Origin: Nocardia farcinica
GTDB taxonomy: Bacteria > Actinomycetota > Actinomycetes > Mycobacteriales > Mycobacteriaceae
Direction: 5' to 3'
Assembly (NCBI RefSeq): GCF_001182745.1
Contig: NZ_LN868939.1
Coordinates: forward strand, 620,001 to 684,000
Length of the DNA: 64,000 nucleotides
A model generated the notes under the pieces. That model was not told the origin of the DNA and made no database searches. It saw nothing but the letters and a program-made list of their open reading frames with translations. The translations under genes were made by a program, and so were the position numbers. Shown in pieces: positions 1 to 8,070 of this stretch. The stretch's first letter is position 1, and the number at the start of each line of letters is the position of its first letter.

Positions 1-101
1 GATCATGGGCAGTCAGCCTAGTCGGCGCCGCGTGAGCCAGTCACACCGATATTCCGCCAGGTCGTGGCACCGCATGGGAGCTGCTGCCATGATGGAGCGC
101 G

Positions 102-1256
102 ATGTCCTCCGATGATGTGTCCCAGGATGATGTGTCCCAGACACCGCAGCAGCCCCGGCCGGGGGCGGGCAGGCCGGCGCGCGCACGTCGGTCCCGCGCA
201 GGCTCGGGGAACGATTCCGCCCTGGCCCGGGTGCGCGAGGTGCGCCTGTCGGCGCCGAAACTGCGCTGGGGGCTGCTCGCCGCGGCCGCGGGCGCGGTGG
301 TCGCCGCGCTGGTGACGCTGTTCGTCACCGGCTTCGAGAACGAGAAGGGGCTGGAGGCCCACAATCCCGCCGCACCCGCGCACACCGTGCTGGACAAGGA
401 GTTCGGCACCGCCTCCGCCGGCGACTGCCTGACCTGGAGCAAGCCCGACCGCAGCGACCTGATGAAGGTCGCCTGCGACAACCGGCACCTGTTCGAGGTG
501 GCCGCCGATATCGACATGAGCCGTTACCCCGGAGTGGAGTTCGGCCCGGGCTCCCGCTTCCCGGATTCGCTGCGCCTGACCGAACTCAAGGAGGAGCACT
601 GCGTGCCCGCGGTGCAGCGGTACATGAACGGCAAGTTCGACCCGCGCGGCCGCTACGTGGTCGGTCTGATGTATCCGAGCCCGGAGGGCTGGAAGAACGG
701 CGACCGCACGCTGCGCTGCGGCCTGCAGTTCTCGGCCAGCACCGGCGCGCCGCTGCCCACCACCGGCAGCGCGGCCACGCAGGACCAGTCCAAGGTCTTC
801 GCGGCGGGCACCTGCCTCGGCATCAACCAGAACCTGCCCACCGATCCGGTGGACTGCGCGCAGGAGCACGCGGTGGAGATCGTGTCCACGGTCGATCTGG
901 GCACGCACTTCACCGGCGGCCCGCCCGCCAAGGCCGATCAGGACAAGTTCGTCGAGGAGCAGTGCACCACGGCGGTCAACGACTATCTCGGCTCGCCCGA
1001 CGCCATCCGCAACAAGACGCTGACGCTGTTCTTCGACTACGTCGACGCGCGCAGCTGGCTGGCGGGCAGCCGCAAGCTGGACTGCATGATCGGCAAGGGC
1101 ACCGACCGGGAGGGCTTCGCCCCCATCATCGGTTCCGCCCGCGGCGACATCCTGATCAACGGGCAAGCCCCTGTGCCACCGCCGAATTCGGGCCGGTCCA
1201 CCCCCACCCCGCTGCCCGGCGCCGCCCCGCTGCCGCCGCAGCCGCAGCCGCGGTAG
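102..1256 (+). CDS. Septum formation family membrane protein
   Basis: This 384-residue protein has a charged, Pro/Arg-rich cytoplasmic N-terminus of about 65 residues. One membrane segment follows (about residues 68-85, LLAAAAGAVVAALVTLFVTG). The rest is an extracytoplasmic region with two related Cys-containing repeats (GDCLTW and GTCLGI, each followed by further conserved Cys) and a Pro-rich tail. That architecture matches the actinobacterial 'septum formation' domain family (M. tuberculosis Rv3835 type), whose biochemical role is unknown. The ATG at 102 has a weak GGAG-like RBS. The metallopeptidase follows 12 bp downstream, as in mycobacteria, which supports the assignment. Confidence 0.8.
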   Translation: MSSDDVSQDDVSQTPQQPRPGAGRPARARRSRAGSGNDSALARVREVRLSAPKLRWGLLAAAAGAVVAALVTLFVTGFENEKGLEAHNPAAPAHTVLDKEFGTASAGDCLTWSKPDRSDLMKVACDNRHLFEVAADIDMSRYPGVEFGPGSRFPDSLRLTELKEEHCVPAVQRYMNGKFDPRGRYVVGLMYPSPEGWKNGDRTLRCGLQFSASTGAPLPTTGSAATQDQSKVFAAGTCLGINQNLPTDPVDCAQEHAVEIVSTVDLGTHFTGGPPAKADQDKFVEEQCTTAVNDYLGSPDAIRNKTLTLFFDYVDARSWLAGSRKLDCMIGKGTDREGFAPIIGSARGDILINGQAPVPPPNSGRSTPTPLPGAAPLPPQPQPR

Positions 1257-1268
1257 GCGCATCGGCAC

Positions 1269-1619
1269 ATGGCGGTCTCCATGTCCGAGGACCGGTTCGA
1301 GGAGCTGGTCTCCGATGCGCTCGACCTCATCCCGCCCGAATTGACCGGCGCCATCGACAATGTCGTGGTGCTGATCGAGCCACGCGACCCCGACGACCCG
1401 CACCTGCTCGGGCTCTACCGCGGCATCGCGCTGACCGAGCGCGACAGTCATTACGGCGGTGCGCTTCCCGACACCGTGACCATCTATCGCGACGCGATCC
1501 TGGAGATCTGCGCCGACGAGGCCGAGGTGGTCGAGGAGGTCGCGGTGACCGTGATCCACGAGATCGCGCACTACTTCGGGATTGACGAAGAGCGGCTGCA
1601 TCAGTTGGGATGGGGTTAG
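1269..1619 (+). CDS. Zincin-like metallopeptidase family protein
   Basis: This small protein of 116 residues carries the zinc-protease signature HEIAH near its C-terminus (VTVIHEIAHYFGIDEERLHQLGWG). This matches the single-domain, possibly minimal, metallopeptidase family (Pfam PF06262) represented by Rv3836 in M. tuberculosis. The two His of HExxH and a downstream acidic residue would bind zinc. Substrates are unknown for the family. The start at 1269 gives MAVSMSEDRF; an in-frame ATG at 1281 is an alternative. It lies 12 bp after the septum-formation gene, so the two are probably co-transcribed. Confidence 0.8.
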   Translation: MAVSMSEDRFEELVSDALDLIPPELTGAIDNVVVLIEPRDPDDPHLLGLYRGIALTERDSHYGGALPDTVTIYRDAILEICADEAEVVEEVAVTVIHEIAHYFGIDEERLHQLGWG

Positions 1620-1720
1620 AGGGGATTCGATGGAACCGATCGCGTGGCTGTCGCGTCCTATCACTCGTAGGGGGAATTCTTGTGGTTCCGCCCATAGCCG
1701 CCACTAGAAGGAGTCGAGTC

Positions 1721-2044
1721 ATGGTTGGCCACGTATCGATCTCGCCCGAGCTCATTCTCGCCGCCGCCGCCGAGCTGGACCTGCTCGCCGAGCGGCTGGC
1801 CGCGGCCGCCACGCTGAGCGGCCCCGCCACCCACGTGCTGCCCTCCGGTGCGGAAGAGGTCTCGCTCCTGGCCGCCCAGCACTTCAACAAGGCGGCCGCC
1901 ACCCACGATCATTCGATCGCCCAGGGCATCCTCGAACTGCACCACGCGGCCAACGTCCTGCGCATGCAGCTGGCCACGCACGTCGCGGAGGACGTCGTCA
2001 AGGCGGGTGTCATGAACAGCGTCGCCGGAACCATCGGGGCCTGA
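1721..2044 (+). CDS. PE family protein
   Basis: This all-helical 107-residue protein matches a bare PE domain: two long amphipathic helices, no C-terminal extension, followed by a PPE gene 40 bp downstream. The ATG at 1721 has a strong RBS (AGAAGGAG at 1706-1713), so the longer reading frame beginning at 1610 is not used. PE proteins pair with PPE proteins and leave the cell through type VII (ESX) systems. The usual C-terminal YxxxD/E export motif is not intact: the aligned segment reads HVAED, with His in place of Tyr. Export by ESX is therefore inferred from family and neighbours, not certain. Confidence 0.72.
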   Translation: MVGHVSISPELILAAAAELDLLAERLAAAATLSGPATHVLPSGAEEVSLLAAQHFNKAAATHDHSIAQGILELHHAANVLRMQLATHVAEDVVKAGVMNSVAGTIGA

Positions 2045-2084
2045 TCCGCGCCATCGCGCGTGATCGACGAACAGGGGAGAAAAC

Positions 2085-3242
2085 ATGACCGCAGGTATCA
2101 CCGGGGTGTTCTGGCTGCCCCGCATGGCCGAAGCCAATTCCATCGCGCTGAACGCGGGCGCGCACGCCGTCCCGATCTCGGCGGCGGCCACCGCCTGGGG
2201 TGCGCTCACCGCGGCCTGGGTGGACGCGACCGCCACCGTCACGCGGGTGATGGCCGAGCTCGGCGTCGGCATGCAGGGTGTCAACGGCATCGCGGCGCTC
2301 TCGCGGCTGGTCGGGTTCACCGGCTGGGCCGAGCAGCAGGGCGTCATGGCCGCCGCGATGGGCTCCAAGGCCGCCGCCAACGCCACCGCCTACACCGTGG
2401 CGTCGCTGGCGATGCCCAGCCTGCCCGAGATCCTCGCCACCAACGCCGCCGTGGTCGCCTCGGCCAACCCGGCGGGCGCGGTGTCCGGCGCGTTCGAGGC
2501 CGCCGAGCTGGCCAAGCACGCGATGGACCTGCGCGCGGCCCTGGTGATGGAGACCTACGAGGCGGCCACCACCGCCGTCGTCACCACGCCCGGCGAGTTC
2601 CAGGCGCCGCCGCCGATCGCCGACGGCGCGGGCACCGCGTCCCCGGCGCAGTCCGCCGAGACCTCGTTCCAGGGCGATCCGGTGCAGACCGCGCTCGCGA
2701 CCGCCGCGTCCGTGGTGAACAACCCGGCCGTGGTCAGCGCCGCCACCCAGGCGGCCAACGTCGCGGGCACCGTCGCGACCTCCGGCGTCAGCACGGTCGG
2801 CAACCTCGGCGCGAGCGCCATCGCCGCCGCCACCGGCGCCGCACCGGCGGCCCCGGTCGCCGCGGCCCCGGCCGCCGTCATGGGGGCGGGTCCGGCCGCG
2901 GGCGGTGCGGGTGCGGCGGCCACCCGGTCGGCCACGGTCGGCCTGGGCGGTTCGGTCAACCTGCAGAACGGTTCGCTCAAGCTGCCGGAGGGCTGGGGCT
3001 CGGGCCTGCAGTCCGCCGCACCGGCGGCGACGCCGGCCACCGAGGTGGTCGCCCGGGTGGAGACCGCGCCCGCGCGCGCCGCCAACGCACCGGGCAGCCC
3101 GCTGCTCGGCCGCACCCAGTCGGCCGAGGACGAGGAGACCGAGCACAAGGCCGCGGACTACCTGCGTGGCGATCACTTCGGCGACGGCCGCTACGCCGCG
3201 GACGGGGTGATCGGCGCCGATCCCGCCGGGACGGCTCGGTGA
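2085..3242 (+). CDS. PPE family protein
   Basis: The 385-residue product starts MTAGITGVFWLPRMAEANS, which aligns with the N-terminal LPPE-N-S region of PPE proteins, although the PPE triad itself is degenerate (PRM-A-E). The first about 175 residues form the helical PPE domain, including a W-G-A-L segment near residue 45 and an ILATNAAVVAS stretch that resembles the conserved IxANRxxLxxL. After about residue 185 it becomes Ala/Pro/Gly-rich low complexity, ending in an acidic tail. It lies between a PE gene and an EspG gene, the typical arrangement of a heterodimer and its chaperone. A good RBS (GGGGAG) precedes the ATG. Confidence 0.78.
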   Translation: MTAGITGVFWLPRMAEANSIALNAGAHAVPISAAATAWGALTAAWVDATATVTRVMAELGVGMQGVNGIAALSRLVGFTGWAEQQGVMAAAMGSKAAANATAYTVASLAMPSLPEILATNAAVVASANPAGAVSGAFEAAELAKHAMDLRAALVMETYEAATTAVVTTPGEFQAPPPIADGAGTASPAQSAETSFQGDPVQTALATAASVVNNPAVVSAATQAANVAGTVATSGVSTVGNLGASAIAAATGAAPAAPVAAAPAAVMGAGPAAGGAGAAATRSATVGLGGSVNLQNGSLKLPEGWGSGLQSAAPAATPATEVVARVETAPARAANAPGSPLLGRTQSAEDEETEHKAADYLRGDHFGDGRYAADGVIGADPAGTAR

Positions 3243-4072
3243 CGATCCTCGGTGCGGGCCGCGGTCCGTCGATGCTCGGCGGCGTCACCCTGGCGCTGGA
3301 CGAGATGCAGTTCCTTCTGGAGAAGCTGGAGTTCGACGAACTACCGGTCGTGCTGCAGGCGGTCGGCCGCTACGACAACCAGGCCGACCACGACGCGGCG
3401 ATGCAGGTCGCCGAGAACTCCCTCGTCGAGCGGGATCTTCTGATCGACGGGGTGGTGCACCGGGAACTCGAGGACCGGTTGCGCACGCTCTACCGCCCGC
3501 ACTGGGTGCTGGCGTTGCGCCTGGTCGTCGAGGGGCAGGTCAGCAGGATGTGCCTGGCGCAGGGCGACGACATGGCCGTCGTCGCCCTGCGCGGGCCGCA
3601 GTCCTACGTGGTCGACGAGGTGGACGAGGACCTGCCGGGTCCGCTCGTCGCCGCGCTCGGTTCGGCCGAGCCGCTCGAACTGGAGAGCATGAACGCCCAA
3701 ACCGAGTTGCTCGCCCCGATTTTCGGCGACGCCGGGGACTCCGCGGCCACCGCGAATCGGCTCGCCAAAGTCTGCCAGCCCGCCCGGGACGTGCAGACCC
3801 TGGCCTCCGCGCTGGTCGAGATCCGTTCGCACACCCAGATTTCCGGGGTGGTCTACGGCGACGGCACCCGCGAGATCGCCGACAGCCACGTCGCCGTGTT
3901 CGACACCAGGGGCGGCCGGATCGTGTTGACCGCCAGCGTCGCCGACGACGGCACCAAATGGACCTCGATCAGCAGCGGCACCACGGCCCGGCTGCGGACC
4001 GCGATCCAAGATCTCATCGACTCGTTGCCCGAGCGCGAGAAGTTCCCGCCGGTCGTCACCGAACCGATCTGA
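3239..4072 (+). CDS. EspG family ESX secretion chaperone
   Basis: The 277-residue protein resembles ESX secretion-associated EspG proteins. The start gives VTLALDEMQFLLEKLEFDELP, and a mixed alpha/beta body contains the typical VVYGDGTREI and GTKWTSISSGTTARLRTAI segments near the C-terminus. EspG proteins bind the tip of PPE partners in the cytosol and keep PE-PPE dimers soluble before type VII export. The GTG at 3239 overlaps the PPE stop (GTGA), implying translational coupling; ATG 3272 is an alternative start. No Ecc or MycP gene is nearby, so the client must use an ESX machine encoded elsewhere. Confidence 0.78.
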   Translation: MTILGAGRGPSMLGGVTLALDEMQFLLEKLEFDELPVVLQAVGRYDNQADHDAAMQVAENSLVERDLLIDGVVHRELEDRLRTLYRPHWVLALRLVVEGQVSRMCLAQGDDMAVVALRGPQSYVVDEVDEDLPGPLVAALGSAEPLELESMNAQTELLAPIFGDAGDSAATANRLAKVCQPARDVQTLASALVEIRSHTQISGVVYGDGTREIADSHVAVFDTRGGRIVLTASVADDGTKWTSISSGTTARLRTAIQDLIDSLPEREKFPPVVTEPI

Positions 4073-4097
4073 GCCGCGGCCCACTGCCGCGGCCGAT

Positions 4098-4169
4098 CAG
4101 CCCGTCGGATCCGCTCAGCCCGTCGGAACTGCTCAGCCCGTCGGAACTGCTCAGCCCATCGGATCATCG
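4098..4169. repeat. Four tandem 18-bp repeats across the 3' end of the phosphatase gene
   Basis: Four contiguous 18-bp units lie at 4098-4115, 4116-4133, 4134-4151 and 4152-4169. The two middle units are identical (CAGCCCGTCGGAACTGCT). The outermost copy, 4152-4169, encodes the last residues of the minus-strand histidine phosphatase. Read on that strand, each further copy again ends in GGC-TGA, so the terminal codons and stop have been multiplied. The array fills the gap between the convergent EspG and phosphatase genes. Confidence 0.9.
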
Positions 4170-4831
4170 GCGGTCGGCGACACCTCGTACCCGAACGGTG
4201 GCACGAACCTGCCCCACCGCACGCATTCCCAGCCGCCGTCCAGACGCGGCACCAGCTCGATGGTCTCGGTGTTGTCCAGGTGGTTGTTCGTGGTGAACGG
4301 CGGGCCGACCCCGGTCAGCGTGCGCGCGACCAGGCGCATGGCCGCGCCGTGGTTCACCAGCAGCACATCGCCGGTGTTGGCCTCCGGATCGAGGAAACGC
4401 TGCCGCAGGTCCTCGATCACGGGCAGGAACCGGTCCAGTACGTCCGCGCCGGATTCGCCGCCGGGCACCGCCACCTTCAGATCACCTTCGTGCCAGGCCC
4501 GGTAGATGCGCTGGAAGGTACGGTGCGCCTCTTCGTCGTTGAGGCCCTCCAGGTCACCGGCCTGCACCTCGTGCACACCCTCGAGCACCGACGCGGCCAC
4601 TCCGGTCGCGGCCTCGATGAAACTCGCGGTCTGCCTGGCTCGCAGCGCCTCCGAGGTGAACAGCACCCGCGGCGGCGTCAGCAGCGTCGAGCCGAACGTC
4701 TTCGCCTGCGCCGCACCGCGTTCGGTCAACGGCAGGCCGGGCACCCTGGTGTCCAGCAGCTTGGCCACGTTGCCCTCGGTCTCGCCGTGCCGGACCAGGA
4801 TCAGCCTGCCCGCGGAACCCGCCCCCGTCAT
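4151..4831 (-). CDS. Histidine phosphatase (phosphoglycerate mutase-like)
   Basis: This 226-residue member of the histidine phosphatase superfamily has the catalytic motif LILVRHGETEGN at the N-terminus, the SEALRARQTA segment, and the second catalytic His in VNHGAAMRLV. The ATG start at 4831 overlaps the pheA stop by ATGA (4828-4831), so translation is coupled. The M. tuberculosis orthologue (Rv3837c) is annotated as a phosphoglycerate mutase, but members of this branch act on diverse phosphoesters, so the substrate is left open. The 18-bp repeat array begins inside its last codons. Confidence 0.85.
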   Translation of the reverse strand: MTGAGSAGRLILVRHGETEGNVAKLLDTRVPGLPLTERGAAQAKTFGSTLLTPPRVLFTSEALRARQTASFIEAATGVAASVLEGVHEVQAGDLEGLNDEEAHRTFQRIYRAWHEGDLKVAVPGGESGADVLDRFLPVIEDLRQRFLDPEANTGDVLLVNHGAAMRLVARTLTGVGPPFTTNNHLDNTETIELVPRLDGGWECVRWGRFVPPFGYEVSPTADDPMG

Positions 4832-5742
4832 AGGTCCGCCACTCCCTTCCGTAGCTGCGTCAGCCACTGCGCCGCCTCCTCGTCCGAGGGTGGTGGCGTG
4901 CCGGTCGCGGAGGTCGCGGGCCACGAGCCGAGGAACCGGATGCGCGCGGTCCGGTGCAGCGCCTTCAATGCCTCGGCGACCGCGGCGTCGTCGATGTGGC
5001 CGACGCAATCCAGATAGAACCGATAGGTGCCCAGACCCGTTCGGGTCGGCCGCGATTCGATGCGGGTGAGGTCGATGCCCCGGGTGGCGAACTCGGCGAA
5101 CGCCCGCATCAGCGAGCCGGGCACGTTCGGCAGTTCCAGCACGATCGAGGTGCGGTCGGCGCCGGTGGCGGGCGGTGCCACGCAGGGGCGGCGCACCAGC
5201 ACGAAGCGGGTCACCGCCTGCTCGTAGTCGACCACTTTCGAGGCCAGCGCCACCAGGCCGAGCCGCTGGCCGGCCAACGCCGTCGACACCGCCGCCTCCG
5301 CGTGCCCGGCCACCACGTCCTCGGCCGCCGCCGCGTTGGACGCCGAGGTGTACATCCGCACCTGCGGCAGCGTGCGCTCGACCCACATCCGCACCTGCGC
5401 CGCCGCCACCGGGAACGCCGCCAGCGTGCGTACGTCGGCCAGCGTGGTGCCCGGCCTGGCCAGGATCTCGAAACTGACCTCCAGCTCGGTCTCGGCCACG
5501 ATCTGCAGCCGCGGGCCGATCGCCAGCGAATCGAGGGTGGCCGAGATGGAGCCCTCGATCGAGCTCTCGATCGGCACCACGGCGCCCTCGACGGCGCCGG
5601 ATCGGATCAGATCCAGCGCCGCCGGTTGCGACGGGGCGGCGACCCGCTCGACGGGGCCATCGAAATGGCCGGAGGATTCGAGCTCGGCCAGGGCCATCTC
5701 GGTGAACGTTCCGGTGGGTCCGAAGTAGGCGATACGCGGCAC
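4828..5742 (-). CDS. pheA: Prephenate dehydratase
   Basis: This enzyme converts prephenate to phenylpyruvate in phenylalanine synthesis. The 304-residue monofunctional protein has the catalytic domain in the first about 190 residues, including FGPTGTFTE, VPIESSIEGS and the VTRFVLV catalytic Thr-Arg-Phe. A C-terminal ACT domain follows (TSIVLELPNVPGSLMRAFAEF) with the ESRP motif, which normally gives phenylalanine feedback. The ATG at 5742 is well placed. It is translationally coupled to the downstream histidine phosphatase, the same gene pair as Rv3838c-Rv3837c. Confidence 0.95.
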   Translation of the reverse strand: MPRIAYFGPTGTFTEMALAELESSGHFDGPVERVAAPSQPAALDLIRSGAVEGAVVPIESSIEGSISATLDSLAIGPRLQIVAETELEVSFEILARPGTTLADVRTLAAFPVAAAQVRMWVERTLPQVRMYTSASNAAAAEDVVAGHAEAAVSTALAGQRLGLVALASKVVDYEQAVTRFVLVRRPCVAPPATGADRTSIVLELPNVPGSLMRAFAEFATRGIDLTRIESRPTRTGLGTYRFYLDCVGHIDDAAVAEALKALHRTARIRFLGSWPATSATGTPPPSDEEAAQWLTQLRKGVADL

Positions 5743-5827
5743 GACTACGACTGTATTGAATTTCTGTGACCGCGCGCCCCCGCTTTCCGCGACCGGGCCG
5801 CGAACGGCCGCGTTCGCGCGCTTCCGT

Positions 5828-6253
5828 TCAGGGTTCCAGGACCGCGAGTGCGGCGCGGACCGCCTCGGGCTGCTCGGTCTCCACCGCCAGCAACACGCCG
5901 CGGACCGCCTCGATCGCGGGCGGTTTCAGGGCGGTCAGGAAGGCGAGGTCCGGCGCGGCGAGGGCGGCGCGGATGTCCTCTCCGCACAGTGCGGCGGCGG
6001 TGGCGGCGACCACGGCCAGCGCGCGCGGGCCGCTGTCGGTGCGGGCGAGGTAGCCGGTCTCGGCGTGAGCGATGGCGGCGAGGAAGTCGGCGACCTCGGC
6101 GTCGCTGCCGTCGGCGTGCAGAACGGGAGCCTCCGGTCGCGGCGTCACCGGGCGGACCAGTCCCGCCACGAGGCTGCGACGGGCCGGGGTGCTGAGGGTG
6201 ACGAGGACGGGCTCGTGCGGCGGGTTACCTGCGGGAGTCGGTGCATCGGCCAC
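5828..6253 (-). CDS. Conserved hypothetical protein
   Basis: This 141-residue Ala-rich, mostly helical soluble protein starts at GTG 6253 and has no motif I recognise. It has no signal peptide or membrane segment. It is transcribed divergently from the iron-box-controlled DUF2470 gene, with the box 88 bp upstream of its start. Iron control in this direction is possible but not shown. A GATACC hexamer 7-12 nt before the GTG could serve as a leaderless -10 element. Confidence 0.55.
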   Translation of the reverse strand: MADAPTPAGNPPHEPVLVTLSTPARRSLVAGLVRPVTPRPEAPVLHADGSDAEVADFLAAIAHAETGYLARTDSGPRALAVVAATAAALCGEDIRAALAAPDLAFLTALKPPAIEAVRGVLLAVETEQPEAVRAALAVLEP

Positions 6254-6340
6254 CCGGCCACGGTATCCCCCGCGGCGTCGCCGCTCGGCGGCGGTGCGGA
6301 CGCGGCCGCGCGTAAGGGTTGCAGATCACACCTTCCTCAC

Positions 6341-6359
6341 TTAGCTTAGGTTTACCTAA
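6341..6359 (+). promoter_or_regulatory. Iron box (IdeR/DmdR operator)
   Basis: TTAGCTTAGGTTTACCTAA matches the 19-bp IdeR consensus TTAGGTTAGGCTAACCTAA at 16 of 19 positions and keeps the TTAG...CCTAA ends. It covers a plausible -10 (TAGCTT, 6342-6347) spaced 17 bp from a -35 (TTGCAG, 6319-6324). Iron-loaded IdeR would therefore block RNA polymerase directly. The gene served is the DUF2470 protein at 6389. Confidence 0.85.
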
Positions 6360-6388
6360 ATCGCCGCCGCATCCTTCCGGAGGTCCGC

Positions 6389-7150
6389 ATGCCGAATCCC
6401 GTCCTCGCGCCGAGCACTGCCGAACGGGTGCGCAGCGCCTGCGCACACGCGGAACAGGCCGTGCTCGCCCTGCCCGGCATCGACCCCACGCCGACCTCGG
6501 TGCATCACCTGCGCCAGTGCGGCGACGTGGTGATCGCCGTGCCCGCGGGGTCGGTGGCCGCCGTGCTGACGGCGAACTCGGGGCCGGGTGGCGCCGCGGC
6601 GGTGCTCGAGCTCACCGATCACGCGCCGCTGCCGCTGCGCGAGCCGGTGCGGGCGCTGGTCTGGCTGCGCGGTGCGGTGCGCACGGTGCCGCAGTCGGCG
6701 CAGCGGGCGTTGGCCGGCGAGGTCGCCAAGGAGTTCCCGCACCCGGAACTGCTCGACGTCGGCCACGGCGCCACCCTGCTGCGGCTGGTGATCGACACCG
6801 CGGTGATGGCCGACGCGACCGGCGCGGAATCGGTGCGCGTGGAGGAACTCCGCTCGGCCCAGCCGGATCCCTTCTGCCAGATGGAGTCGGCCTGGCTGCA
6901 ACACCTCGACGCCGACCACCCCGACATCCTCGAGCAACTGGCCCGGCACCTGCCGCCGCGCTTGCAGACCGGCGCCGTGCACCCGCTGGCCATCGACCGC
7001 TACGGCCTGACCCTGCGCGTCGAAGGCCACGACGGCGACCACGACGTGCGGTTGCCGTTCACCGCGCCCGTCGACGACGTCGAGGCGCTGAGCCGGGCGG
7101 TGCGGGCGCTGGCCGGCTGCCCCTTCCTCAACGGATTGCGCCGGATCTGA
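6389..7150 (+). CDS. DUF2470 domain protein, iron-regulated
   Basis: This 253-residue protein has an N-terminal region of about 160 residues of unclear fold and a C-terminal DUF2470 domain. The domain starts at about residue 168 (ESAWLQHLDADHPDIL) and runs through the IDRYGLTLRV and VRLPFTAPVDDVEAL blocks. DUF2470 is found at the end of HugZ-type haem-degrading proteins, so a haem or iron acquisition role is plausible but unproven. The RBS CCGGAGG precedes the ATG. The iron box over its promoter and the position upstream of LCP and bfrB genes match Rv3839 in M. tuberculosis, which is IdeR-controlled. Confidence 0.8.
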   Translation: MPNPVLAPSTAERVRSACAHAEQAVLALPGIDPTPTSVHHLRQCGDVVIAVPAGSVAAVLTANSGPGGAAAVLELTDHAPLPLREPVRALVWLRGAVRTVPQSAQRALAGEVAKEFPHPELLDVGHGATLLRLVIDTAVMADATGAESVRVEELRSAQPDPFCQMESAWLQHLDADHPDILEQLARHLPPRLQTGAVHPLAIDRYGLTLRVEGHDGDHDVRLPFTAPVDDVEALSRAVRALAGCPFLNGLRRI

Positions 7151-7219
7151 CCATCGCACCGGGCACACGGCCCCGACTTGCCGCGCCGCCCGGATTCCGC
7201 GCCGCCTAGATTCGAGGGC

Positions 7220-8011
7220 ATGCCAGCCGAGTCGCCCGCGCGCCGCGAGGAGTCCGAGCCCACCGACCGGGAGCGGTCGGCGATCCGCCTGGAAATCGCG
7301 ATCGTCCTGGTGGTCACCTTCGGGCTGAGCGGATTCGGCGCGGCGCTCGCGCTGCTGGACAGCGCCCTCTCCCCGGAGGGCGTCGGCGGCCGGACGGTGG
7401 CGCTCAATGCCTCCCGCTCGAGCAATTCTCTGCTGGACCTGCTCTTCCAGCTCGTCGGCGTGCTGCGGCTGGCCGCGTGGGCGGCGCTCGGGCTGTATCT
7501 GCTGTGGCGCAGCGGGATCGGACCCAAGCTGATCGGGCTCGGCCGCCCGCGACCGCGCGTCGATCTGCCGCCGGGGCTGGTGCTGGCGGCGGTCATCGGG
7601 CTGCCCGGGCTCGGGCTGTACCTGGTCGCGCACGCGATGGGGGTCAGCGTGACCATCGTGCCGAGTTCCCTGGACGAGCACTGGTGGCGGCTGCCGGTGC
7701 TACTGTTGTCGGCCTGCGCGAATTCGGTCGCCGAGGAGGTGCTGGTCGTCGGCTATCTGCTGACCCGGCTGCGGCAGCTGGGCTGGTCGGCCAACTCGGC
7801 CTTGCTGGCCTCGGCGCTGCTGCGCGGCAGCTACCACCTCTACCAGGGGCTCGGCGGCGGGCTGGGGAACCTGGTGATGGGCCTGATCTTCGGCCGTTAC
7901 TGGCAGCGGACGAACAAGCTGTGGCCGCTGGTGATCGCGCACGCCACCATCGACGCGGTGGCCTACCTCGGATACGTGGCGTTGCGCGGACGTGTGGGCT
8001 GGCTGCCGTGA
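7220..8011 (+). CDS. CPBP family intramembrane glutamic protease
   Basis: This 263-residue polytopic membrane protein has the CPBP/CAAX protease signature: the glutamate pair in SVAEEVLVVGYLLTRL, a histidine in SYHLYQGLGGG, and VIAHATIDAVAY in the last helix. These supply the catalytic Glu and His residues of the Abi/Rce1 superfamily. The N-terminus is a charged cytoplasmic stretch (about 25 residues). The ATG at 7220 lies 7 nt after a TAGATT -10-like hexamer, suggesting a leaderless transcript. Substrate is unknown; bacterial members include bacteriocin-immunity and stress-related proteins. Confidence 0.85.
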   Translation: MPAESPARREESEPTDRERSAIRLEIAIVLVVTFGLSGFGAALALLDSALSPEGVGGRTVALNASRSSNSLLDLLFQLVGVLRLAAWAALGLYLLWRSGIGPKLIGLGRPRPRVDLPPGLVLAAVIGLPGLGLYLVAHAMGVSVTIVPSSLDEHWWRLPVLLLSACANSVAEEVLVVGYLLTRLRQLGWSANSALLASALLRGSYHLYQGLGGGLGNLVMGLIFGRYWQRTNKLWPLVIAHATIDAVAYLGYVALRGRVGWLP

Positions 8012-8070
8012 GCGGGCGGGCGGTCTGCGACCAGTCCCCTTTCCGCACCGCCGGACAGTAGAGTCGACGG

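Noticed and set aside
18..1664. 548-codon open frame on the minus strand over the septum-formation gene
   Set aside because: It is a high-GC shadow of the plus-strand genes: Arg/Gly/Ala/His-rich with no domain and no RBS.
2010..3176. 388-codon minus-strand frame opposite the PPE gene
   Set aside because: Low-complexity Gly/Arg-rich translation, typical antisense shadow of an Ala-rich PPE protein.
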